Of a stretch of DNA of 64,000 nucleotides, positions 25,433 to 32,640 are shown in pieces. The stretch's first letter is position 1. Each line of letters begins with the position of its first letter. The notes under the pieces are model-generated. The model made no database searches. It saw nothing but the letters and a program-made list of their open reading frames with translations, and was not told the DNA's origin. The position numbers were made by a program, and so were the translations under genes. The DNA comes from Burkholderia sp. Ax-1719 (GTDB lineage Bacteria; Pseudomonadota; Gammaproteobacteria; Burkholderiales; Burkholderiaceae): contig NZ_VWWJ01000006.1 in assembly GCF_011753055.1 (NCBI RefSeq), positions 248,001 through 312,000 on the forward strand. Direction: 5' to 3'.

Positions 25433-26635
25433 TCACGACACCGATTCGCGCTCCGGCGTCGCCGTGATCTTGTGAATCGACAGATCCGCGCCGTTGTATT
25501 CGTCTTCCTGATCGATGCGCAGGCCCACGGTCGCACGCAGCACGCCATAGACGACGAAGCCGCCCACCGACGCCATCACGATGCCGGCCAGCGTGCCGGC
25601 AATCTGCGCGCCCAGCGACACGCCGCCGATCCCGCCCAGCGCGCGCGTGCCGAAAATCCCCGCCGCGATGCCGCCCCACGCACCGCACAGACCGTGCAGC
25701 GGCCACACGCCGAGCACGTCGTCGATGCGCCAGCGGTTCTGCACGCAGGTGAACATATAGACGAACAGCACGCCCGCCACTGCGCCCGTGGCCAGCGCGC
25801 CGAGCGGATGCATGATGTCCGAGCCCGCGCACACGGCGACCAGCCCCGCGAGCGGCCCGTTATAGGTAAAGCCCGGATCGTTGCGGCCTGCGAGCCACGC
25901 CGAGAGGGTGCCGCCCACCATCGCCATCAGCGAATTCACGGCGACGAGGCCGCTGATCTTGTCGATGGTCTGCGCGCTCATCACGTTGAAGCCGAACCAG
26001 CCCACCGCCAGCACCCAGGCGCCCAGCGCGAGAAACGGAATGCTCGACGGCGGATGCGCCGAGATGCGTCCGTCGCGCGAATAACGGCCATGTCGCGCGC
26101 CCAGCAGCATCACGGCCGGCAACGCGACCCAGCCGCCGAACGCATGCACGACCACCGAGCCGGCGAAATCGTGGAACGGCGCACCGAAGACATGCGTGAT
26201 CGCGTCCTCGAAACCCAGCCGGTTGTTCCAGACCATGCCTTCGAAGAACGGATAGATAAAGCCCGTGATCACGAAAGTGGCGAACAGTTGCGGATTGAAT
26301 TTCGAGCGCTCGGCGATGCCGCCCGAAACAATGGCCGGAATCGCCGCCGCGAACGTCAGCAGGAAGAAGAAGCGCACCAGCTGATAGCCGTTGTGTTCGG
26401 CGAGCAGGGAGGCGGGCGAGAAGAACTGCACGCCATACGCGATCGTGTAGCCGATGAAGAAATAGGCAATCGTCGAGACCGAGAAGTCGACGAGGATTTT
26501 CACGAGCGCATTGACCTGATTCTTCTTGCGCACGGTGCCGAGTTCGAGGAACGCGAAGCCCGCGTGCATCGCGAGCACCATGGCGGCGCCGAGCAGCAGA
26601 AAAAGCGTGTCCGTGCCGGTTTTGAGATTGTCCAT
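25433..26635 (-). CDS. amtB: ammonium transporter (Amt/Rh family)
   Basis: A 400-residue inner-membrane channel with about 11 membrane segments. Signatures include FLLLGAAMVLAMHAGFAFLE, VDFSVSTIAYFFIGY, DFAGSVVVHAFGGWVALPAV (with the pore His) and a second pore His in GVWPLHGLCGAWGG. Unlike many AmtB proteins it has no N-terminal signal-like segment. The C-terminal tail (QEDEYNGADLSIHKITATPE) is the P-II interacting type. No glnK gene is linked upstream, which is unusual for proteobacterial amtB; P-II control would need an unlinked gene. Confidence 0.9.
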   Translation of the reverse strand: MDNLKTGTDTLFLLLGAAMVLAMHAGFAFLELGTVRKKNQVNALVKILVDFSVSTIAYFFIGYTIAYGVQFFSPASLLAEHNGYQLVRFFFLLTFAAAIPAIVSGGIAERSKFNPQLFATFVITGFIYPFFEGMVWNNRLGFEDAITHVFGAPFHDFAGSVVVHAFGGWVALPAVMLLGARHGRYSRDGRISAHPPSSIPFLALGAWVLAVGWFGFNVMSAQTIDKISGLVAVNSLMAMVGGTLSAWLAGRNDPGFTYNGPLAGLVAVCAGSDIMHPLGALATGAVAGVLFVYMFTCVQNRWRIDDVLGVWPLHGLCGAWGGIAAGIFGTRALGGIGGVSLGAQIAGTLAGIVMASVGGFVVYGVLRATVGLRIDQEDEYNGADLSIHKITATPERESVS

Positions 26636-27136
26636 CCTTGCGTCCTGCGTTTGCCCTAAAGGAGCGCGTTATGAGCAAGATGTGGGCCAGGTATGTGCCG
26701 ACTATGCGCCAGCTTGGTGAACGCGATCGTCTGGCGGGGCATTCTGACAGTGCGCGCGTGCACCGGAGCGGAACGGATGGCCGCTCGCGATGCGCTGTCA
26801 TTGCGCGTGCGTGTCATGCTGGTGCAAAGCGATTCCAGTGCGCTTCGGCACAATTGCAGTGCTTGCGCGCAAAGGTGGTGAAGCGGCGCGCCATATTGGG
26901 GCTGTTTATTCGTTTTTCCTTTCTGTATCAATTGCTTGTCGGCTAATCGAAATAATTGGGAGGTCGAAATGCCGCCCGCGCTGCGACCCGTTTGATTTCA
27001 CGCAGGCAGCGGCCGGAGCCGCTTAATTCCGATCTCGCGCCATTCGTCTGTCATCCAGGCCGCACGCGGGGCGCAAACGCCGACATAATGGCGAATCGAC
27101 ACTTTCCGCCGTCCGGACGCTCCGAACCGCCACTCA
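26636..27136. other. 501-bp gap between divergent amtB and kinase genes
   Basis: I found no gene. A sigma-54 promoter (TGGCAC-N5-TTGCA) for amtB was looked for and not found. A tiny reading frame (26968, eight codons, preceded by GGGAGG) is probably chance. Nothing else is recognisable. Confidence 0.5.
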
Positions 27137-28879
27137 ATGCGCCTCACCACCAAAGGGCTGTTGCTGATCGCGATTCCCGCTGTTTTCGAGTTGACCTTGC
27201 TGTCGGCCATCGTCAAGGCCGAGGCCGACGCGGAAGCCGCCGAGCGCATGGGACAGCACAGCCAGGAAGTGCTCGCGCAGGCGGGCCGCGTGCTGGAGCC
27301 GGTGCTGGTCGAGTCGGTCAGGTTGCGCGGGGCCGTGGCGGCCAGCGACACGCATTTTTCGACGCCGGTTGGCACCTGGATGGACGTGGACCGGCGCATC
27401 GACCGGCTCGTCGATCTCGTTTCCGACAATCCTTCGCAGGTCGCGCGCGCCGTACAGATCCGCCAGGCGGTGCAAAGCTACCGGCAGTGGTCGGACCGCA
27501 TCCAGGATCTGCTGCATTCGGGCCGCCGCGCCGATCTCGTCGAGCGCTTTCGCACTTTCTCCGATTTCGATGTGCTCGATCGTGTGCGTACGCAGGTCAG
27601 CGCCTTCCAGACCGAGGAGCGCCGCCTGGACGTGACGCGCGTGAGCGCCGCCGAACAGGCGCGCGCGCAGCAGCAAACCCTCGTGATGGCGGCGGTGATC
27701 GGCTCGATCCTGCTGGTGGCGCTTTCGGTTTCGCTGTTCACGCGCGGCTTGCGTGGGCGGCTCGATGCGCTGTCGGACAACGCCGGGCGGCTGGCGGGCA
27801 ACGAACCGCTTGCGCCGCTCACGAGCGGCAACGATGAAATCGCCCAGCTCGACCTCACGCTGCATCAGATCAGCCAGCGCCTCGTCGAGGCGGAACGCCT
27901 GCGGCTGGGCTTCCAGGCCGACCTCGCACGCCGCGCCGAGCAACTGGCGGCCATCAACGAAAACCTGCGCCAGCAGACCCAGGAAAACGAGATGTTCATT
28001 CACAGCGTGTCGCATGACTTGCGCGCGCCGCTGGTGAACCTGCAGGGTTTCTCGCGCGAACTCACGCACGCTTGCGACGATCTGCGCGAACGCGTGGCGC
28101 GCTCTTCGCTGTCGCCCGAGGCGCGCGAGCGGGTTGAGCGCGTCATCAATGAAGATATCGCCGAAGCCTTGCGGTATCTGCAGACCGCCGTGCTGCGCGC
28201 GTCGCACATCATCGACGCGCTGCTGCGGCTCGCGCGCGTTGGGCGCGTGGAGTACCGGCGTCAGCGCGTCAATGTTCAGGAACTGGTGCAGCGCGTGGTG
28301 GATGCGATGCATGCCTCCGTGCGCGCGCGTCAGGCGCAGGTGAGCGTGCGCACGCTGCCGCCCGTATGGGGTGACCCGACTGCGCTGGAACAGATCTTCG
28401 CGAATCTGATCGGCAACGCGCTCAATTATCTCGATCCGTCACGCGAGGGGCGCGTCGAGATCGGCACGGCCAATGCACCGCCGGGCGTGGAATCGCTGCA
28501 GATCTTCTACGTGCGCGACAACGGCCTGGGGATTCCGGAAGTCGCGTTGCCGCGACTTTTTCAGGCGTTTCAGCGCATGCACGGCAATGTTGCGCCAGGC
28601 GAAGGCATCGGTCTCGCGCTCGTGCGGCGGATGGTCGAGCGGCACGGTGGGCGTGTGTGGGTGGAATCCGTTGAGGGCGAAGGCACGACCTTCTATCTCT
28701 CATTGCCCGACGCGCTGGCGGTCGTGCCGCCCGCGCCGGGTGAGGCTGCTGCGTTGATGGCCGCGCACGAGCGCGAATTGCGCGGCGGTGAGGCGGACGA
28801 GGCCAGGGAGCTGGCCGTGGCAGGGGGCGCGGGTGGCGTAATGGGGGGCGTTATCGGAGGCGCGCTGCCTGCGCCTTGA
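27137..28879 (+). CDS. membrane sensor histidine kinase (CHASE3-like)
   Basis: A 580-residue kinase. TM1 (about 7-27), a periplasmic helical CHASE3-type domain (about 30-170), TM2 (about 178-200, MAAVIGSILLVALSVSLFT), a HAMP-like linker and a coiled stretch lead to the HisKA box FIHSVSHDLRAPLVNL (His near 293). The ATPase domain shows FANLIGNALNYLDPS (N box), VRDNGLGIP (G1) and GEGIGLALVRRMVERHGG (G2). A Gly/Ala-rich tail follows. No response regulator gene is adjacent, so it appears to be an orphan. The start codon has no clear ribosome binding site, but it fits TM1. Confidence 0.85.
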   Translation: MRLTTKGLLLIAIPAVFELTLLSAIVKAEADAEAAERMGQHSQEVLAQAGRVLEPVLVESVRLRGAVAASDTHFSTPVGTWMDVDRRIDRLVDLVSDNPSQVARAVQIRQAVQSYRQWSDRIQDLLHSGRRADLVERFRTFSDFDVLDRVRTQVSAFQTEERRLDVTRVSAAEQARAQQQTLVMAAVIGSILLVALSVSLFTRGLRGRLDALSDNAGRLAGNEPLAPLTSGNDEIAQLDLTLHQISQRLVEAERLRLGFQADLARRAEQLAAINENLRQQTQENEMFIHSVSHDLRAPLVNLQGFSRELTHACDDLRERVARSSLSPEARERVERVINEDIAEALRYLQTAVLRASHIIDALLRLARVGRVEYRRQRVNVQELVQRVVDAMHASVRARQAQVSVRTLPPVWGDPTALEQIFANLIGNALNYLDPSREGRVEIGTANAPPGVESLQIFYVRDNGLGIPEVALPRLFQAFQRMHGNVAPGEGIGLALVRRMVERHGGRVWVESVEGEGTTFYLSLPDALAVVPPAPGEAAALMAAHERELRGGEADEARELAVAGGAGGVMGGVIGGALPAP

Positions 28880-28928
28880 CGTTTGTTGCGCAGGCTGGAT
28901 CTGGCCGGCGCGATTCAACAGGCGCGAT

Positions 28929-29255
28929 TTAACAGGCGAATAGCCGACGTTGCTTGAGCAACTGATGCCCGCGCACCGACCACAGACAGCCCACAACCGC
29001 AAGCACGAACACGACAGCCAGCGCGCCGCGCGGGCTCAAATAGGGCGCAACAGGAATCTCGCCCGGCGCCGCGAAAGTACGCTGCAGCATCACCAGCGCA
29101 GCCCACAGGGCCACGGCGGCCTGGATCAGCATGCGTCGGCCACGAACGTGGCGCGCCCGTTCGGCCGAGGTGCCGCGCCGGTTCGAATGACGGCAGAAGA
29201 AGGCGATTGCCATTAATGCAATCGCGAGAAGAACCACCCAGTCTGTGAGCGCCAT
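28929..29255 (-). CDS. small membrane protein of unknown function
   Basis: A 108-residue protein with three hydrophobic stretches: about 5-20 (DWVVLLAIALMAIAFF), 42-60 (MLIQAAVALWAALVMLQ) and 75-92 (RGALAVVFVLAVVGCLW). Arg-rich segments after the first stretch and at the end suggest cytoplasmic loops. I do not recognise a family. It lies convergent to the kinase gene with a 49-bp gap. The ATG at 29255 is the only plausible start. Confidence 0.55.
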   Translation of the reverse strand: MALTDWVVLLAIALMAIAFFCRHSNRRGTSAERARHVRGRRMLIQAAVALWAALVMLQRTFAAPGEIPVAPYLSPRGALAVVFVLAVVGCLWSVRGHQLLKQRRLFAC

Positions 29256-29427
29256 CGCTACACACTCCGATACTTTGACAATACGTGAACAAACTATTGT
29301 CGGGAGTGCAGAGCGATGGAGGCATCAGAAGGATCCTAATTTTCGCTCGCTTACGTTAAATATTGTCAGAGGCGCACGCTCGGCGGATGGCGAAGCGCAC
29401 GCGTCAGTCGGCCGTTATCGGCCGGTC

Positions 29428-30009
29428 TTACGGTTCGATGCGCGTGCCGAGCAGCACGAGGAACTGGCGCAGCCATTCAGGGTGTGCGGGCCAGGCGGGC
29501 GCGGTAACGAAGGGGGCGTCGGTCACGGCGCTGTCGATGGCGATGTCGGCATATTCGCCGCCCGCGAGACGCACTTCGGGCGCGCAGGCCGGATAGGCCG
29601 AAATGCGCTTGCCGCGAATCACCTCGGCGGCGGCGAGCAACTGCGCGGCGTGGCAGATCGCCGCGATCGGCTTGTTGGCGCCGGCGAAATATTGAACGAT
29701 TTCGATGACTTTCGGATTCAGGCGCAGATACTCGGGCGCGCGGCCGCCCGCGATGGCCAGTGCGTCGTAGCTCTTCGGATCGATCTCGTCGAAACTCGCG
29801 TTCAGCGCGAACTGGTGGCCAGGCTTTTCGGTATAGGTCTGATCGCCTTCGAAATCGTGGATCGCGGTCTTGATGCGCTCGCCGGACTTTTTGCCCGGAC
29901 ACACGGCATCCACCTTGTGGCCCACCGCCTGGAGTGCCTGAAACGGCACCATCGTTTCATAGTCTTCGGCAAAGTCGCCCGTGAGGAAGAGGATCTTCTT
30001 GACTGCCAT
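29428..30009 (-). CDS. DJ-1/PfpI-family protein
   Basis: A 193-residue cytoplasmic protein. KKILFLTGDFAEDYETMVPF with the acidic pocket Glu, YDALAIAGGRAPEYL and the nucleophile elbow AAICHAAQLL (Cys119, His120) are the hallmarks of the family. Known members are glyoxalase III, chaperone or deglycase-like enzymes, or peptidases; which applies here is not clear from sequence. It is divergent from the GNAT gene with a 59-bp gap. It keeps the full family length and all key residues. Confidence 0.85.
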   Translation of the reverse strand: MAVKKILFLTGDFAEDYETMVPFQALQAVGHKVDAVCPGKKSGERIKTAIHDFEGDQTYTEKPGHQFALNASFDEIDPKSYDALAIAGGRAPEYLRLNPKVIEIVQYFAGANKPIAAICHAAQLLAAAEVIRGKRISAYPACAPEVRLAGGEYADIAIDSAVTDAPFVTAPAWPAHPEWLRQFLVLLGTRIEP

Positions 30010-30068
30010 CGCTTGACTCCTGGTTGAGATGGTGGAACGGTTATTGCGCTTCCGGAGTCTACTCCAGC

Positions 30069-30620
30069 ATGATTGACGATTTCACGAACCCGCCCGCAGC
30101 GCCTCGCCATGCTGTTGATCGCGCGCCCGAAACCCTTGTCTGGCGCGCTTACGAGCCGGGTCGCGATGCACAGCCGCTCGCCGGCCTGTTTCGCGCGGCG
30201 ATTCTGACGCTTGCTGCATCGCACTACGATGCGGCGCAGCGCGAAGCGTGGGCTTCGGGCGCGGACGATCTCGATGAATTCGATGCACGGCTGGCGCGTG
30301 GCGTGACGATCGTGGCGTGTAGTGGGACCGAATACGCCGCGTTTGGCCAGCTTTTTCCCGGCGACCACGTGGAAATGCTGTATGTCGCGCCTGCGTGGAC
30401 GCGGCGCGGTCTGGCTTCGGCGCTCATCGCGCGTCTCGAAGCCATCGCACGCGAGGCGCAGGCCGTCACGCTCGACACCGACGCCAGTGCGCTGGCGCGC
30501 CCGGTGTTCGAACGCGCGGGTTTTTCGCTGGTGGCGCAGGAATCGGTGCGGCGCGGCAGCGTATCATTGCCGCGTTTTCATCTTTGCAAACCGCTCAATG
30601 CGGTGTCTTTTTCAGGATGA
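30069..30620 (+). CDS. GNAT-family N-acetyltransferase
   Basis: A 183-residue acetyltransferase. The acetyl-CoA binding motif A appears as VEMLYVAPAWTRRGLASALI, and the C-terminal FERAGFSLVAQES matches motif B. LAGLFRAAILTLAASHYDAA resembles the PhnO/YafP-type subgroup. The ATG at 30069 lacks a clear ribosome binding site; an in-frame start at 30024 would add 15 residues. The stop overlaps the ribosome binding region of the next gene, so the two are probably translated in coupling. Acceptor substrate unknown. Confidence 0.82.
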   Translation: MIDDFTNPPAAPRHAVDRAPETLVWRAYEPGRDAQPLAGLFRAAILTLAASHYDAAQREAWASGADDLDEFDARLARGVTIVACSGTEYAAFGQLFPGDHVEMLYVAPAWTRRGLASALIARLEAIAREAQAVTLDTDASALARPVFERAGFSLVAQESVRRGSVSLPRFHLCKPLNAVSFSG

Positions 30621-30622
30621 CC

Positions 30623-31141
30623 ATGTCTTTGAAGTTATCTCAACGTTGGGCAGGCGTACCGGTTCTGGTGTGCGCGGCGCTCGCGCTCGCGGGCTGCGAC
30701 AAGCAGAGCGCCTCGGCGCCCGATCTCAGCAAGCAGTCAGCCGACGCGATGCAGCAGGCGGCCCAGAGTGCGGCGAGCCAGGCCGCTGCGCAGGCGGCGC
30801 AGACGCTCGACAAGGCGGCCAGCTTCGTGAACCAGCAAATCGGCGCAGCGCAGCAGAAGCTCGACGAAACGGCGTCGCAAACGCAGGCGCAGATCCAGTC
30901 GAAAAGCGATAGCGCAAGCGCGTCGATTGCCGATAGCGCGAACAGCGCCAATGCATCCAGCGACGAACTCGCCTCGCAGGCGCGCGGTCAGTGGCGCGAC
31001 GCGGCGAGCGCCGCGCACGCGCTGCTGGGCAATGCCGCCGCGGCCACCGGCACGGGGCTGTCGCTGGCCGGGCGCTCCTTGCAGCGCTGGGCCGCGAGCA
31101 GTTCAGCGGCAGCCAGCGGCGCGTCGGGTTCGAGCCAGTGA
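30623..31141 (+). CDS. Ala/Ser-rich predicted lipoprotein
   Basis: A 172-residue lipoprotein: a signal peptide with lipobox ALAGC (Cys25) followed by Asp, which in E. coli favours inner-membrane retention. The mature part is dominated by Ala, Ser and Gln and is predicted helical (repeated AAQ/QAAQ segments), so it is probably an extended coiled rod. It starts at 30623 with AGGA five bases upstream; an ATG two codons earlier overlaps the GNAT stop. I do not recognise a family. Composition alone gives no function. Confidence 0.65.
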   Translation: MSLKLSQRWAGVPVLVCAALALAGCDKQSASAPDLSKQSADAMQQAAQSAASQAAAQAAQTLDKAASFVNQQIGAAQQKLDETASQTQAQIQSKSDSASASIADSANSANASSDELASQARGQWRDAASAAHALLGNAAAATGTGLSLAGRSLQRWAASSSAAASGASGSSQ

Positions 31142-31187
31142 GGAGCGTGGACGCGCTCTAGCCGTGTCCGCTTGACGCGCGAAATTA

Positions 31188-31208
31188 ATGTATCTATGAT
31201 GGTTACAC
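31188..31208. promoter_or_regulatory. operator copy 1 (upstream of Rrf2 gene)
   Basis: TGTATCTATGATGGTTACA matches the site before the NmrA gene (31781-31799) at 17 of 19 positions. It lies about 50 bp before the Rrf2 start, so it is probably an autoregulatory site. Confidence 0.7.
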
Positions 31209-31256
31209 TTCGATGTTGATCACTTTTGCAGCCGTGCATCGCGCGGCCGATGTGTC

Positions 31257-31730
31257 GTGAATACGAGCAGCCGTTTCGCCTTTGCCGTCCATGTGCTCGC
31301 GCTGCTGGCGCTGCAGGAGGGCGCGCCGCTGTCGTCGGAGATGATCGCGGGCAGCGTGAACACGAATCCCGCGCTGATCCGGCGTCTGTTGACGATGCTG
31401 GCCAACGCCGGTCTCACCACCTCGCAACTGGGTGCGGGCGGCGGGGCGCTGCTGGCGCGCGAGCCGCAGGCGATCAGCCTGTTAGACATCTATCGTGCCG
31501 TGGACGATGCGCAGCTTTTCGCCATGCATCGTGAGGAGCCGAATCCGGCCTGCATGGTGGGGCGGCACATTCAGGTCTCGCTGCGCGGCATCATCGACGA
31601 TGCGCAGCGTGCGATGGAAGCGTCGCTGGCTGCGCGCACGCTCGATCAGGTGGTCGACGAAATGCGGCACAGCGAACGCAAGCTCGAACGCAGCAAAAGT
31701 ACACGCAGCGCGTCTTCCAACGCGCGCTGA
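31257..31730 (+). CDS. Rrf2-family transcriptional regulator (YwnA-like)
   Basis: A 157-residue regulator with an N-terminal winged HTH (RFAFAVHVLALLALQEGAPL, NTNPALIRRLLTMLANAGLT, GAGGGALLAREP). It has only one cysteine (in NPACMVG, about residue 99) and lacks the three-Cys Fe-S cluster of IscR/NsrR, so it fits the YwnA-type subgroup that senses electrophiles or redox state by single cysteines or other ligands. It starts with GTG at 31257. The next gene encodes an NmrA-type oxidoreductase, and near-identical operators precede both genes. Repressor function is inferred. Confidence 0.85.
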   Translation: MNTSSRFAFAVHVLALLALQEGAPLSSEMIAGSVNTNPALIRRLLTMLANAGLTTSQLGAGGGALLAREPQAISLLDIYRAVDDAQLFAMHREEPNPACMVGRHIQVSLRGIIDDAQRAMEASLAARTLDQVVDEMRHSERKLERSKSTRSASSNAR

Positions 31731-31748
31731 ACGCAGTCAAGCCATACG

Positions 31749-31769
31749 CGGGGCAATGCCCCGTTTTTT
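31749..31769 (+). terminator. intrinsic terminator after the Rrf2 gene
   Basis: CGGGGC / GCCCCG with an AAT loop and six T residues. It ends the Rrf2 transcript only 11 bp before the second operator, so the NmrA gene needs its own promoter. Confidence 0.88.
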
Positions 31770-31779
31770 GAACCCTTAA

Positions 31780-31800
31780 ATGTAACTATTATGGTTACAT
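31780..31800. promoter_or_regulatory. operator copy 2 (upstream of NmrA gene)
   Basis: ATGTAACTAT-T-ATGGTTACAT is a 21-bp palindrome with one mismatch, 24 bp before the NmrA start codon and close to the likely promoter. It matches the site at 31188-31208. Confidence 0.75.
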
Positions 31801-31824
31801 AAAATTGTGATCAGGAGTCTAGCT

Positions 31825-32469
31825 ATGAGCAAGTCGTTGAAAATCGCCCTGTTTGGTGCAACCGGCATGGTGGGTTCGCGCATCGCCGCCGAAGCGGCGC
31901 GTCGTGGCCATCAGGTCAGCGCACTCGTTCGTCAGCCCGAGCGCGTCGCGGCAGGGCCGAACGTCGAGGCCGTCAAGGTCGATCTGCTCGATGCCGCGCA
32001 AGTAGCCGCGGCCGCGCGTGGTCATGACGTGGTTGCAAGCGCCTACGCGCCGCCGATGAGCCAGCTCGACGATCTGCAAACGGCGAGCCGCGCGCTGGTC
32101 GATGGCACGCGCGCAGCCGGTCTCAAGCGCCTCGTGGTGGTGGGCGGCGCGGGCTCGCTGGAAGTCGCGCCGGGCCAGCAACTCGTCGATACGGAAGGCT
32201 TTCCGGCGGCGTACAAGCCGATCGCGCTCGCGCACCGCGATGCCTACGCTTACTACCGCACGGTGTCGGATCTCGACTGGACGTTCTTCGCGCCCGCCGC
32301 ACTGATCGCTCCGGGCGAGCGCACCGGCACGTTCCGCACCGGCGCGACCACGCTGATCGCCGATGCAAAGGGCGAAAGCCGCATTTCCGCCGAAGACTAC
32401 GCCGTGGCCTTCGTGGATGAACTGGAGCAGGGCCGCTTCGTTCGCCAGATCGCCACCGTCGCTTACTGA
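31825..32469 (+). CDS. NmrA-like NAD(P)-dependent oxidoreductase (YwnB-like)
   Basis: A 214-residue atypical SDR. KIALFGATGMVGSRIAAEA holds the Rossmann GATGxxG motif (10-15); LVVVGGAGSLEV and DLDWTFFAPAALIAPGERTG are typical of the NAD(P)H-binding NmrA/YwnB group. There is no classical Tyr-x3-Lys active site. Start 31825 has AGGAG eight bases upstream. It is separated from the Rrf2 gene by a terminator but shares its operator sequence, so the regulator probably represses it until a redox or electrophile signal arrives. Substrate unknown. Confidence 0.85.
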   Translation: MSKSLKIALFGATGMVGSRIAAEAARRGHQVSALVRQPERVAAGPNVEAVKVDLLDAAQVAAAARGHDVVASAYAPPMSQLDDLQTASRALVDGTRAAGLKRLVVVGGAGSLEVAPGQQLVDTEGFPAAYKPIALAHRDAYAYYRTVSDLDWTFFAPAALIAPGERTGTFRTGATTLIADAKGESRISAEDYAVAFVDELEQGRFVRQIATVAY

Positions 32470-32640
32470 CGAGCGCGAGCGCGCACAATCGCGAATGCCT
32501 GACGCGCCTCTGGCGCGCGTGCGTTCGCTTGAGTGCGCTTGAGTTCGTTTGCATTCGCTTGCAATTTCTTCAGACCAGCGCGCGACGTGACGTGTGCCAG
32601 TGCGGCTACACTGGAACGTCCTGATTTTGCCGCTACGTCC

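Noticed and set aside
26636..27136. Sigma-54 promoter for amtB
   Set aside because: GGCAC-AA-TTGCA near 26845 has the wrong spacing and is on the opposite strand.
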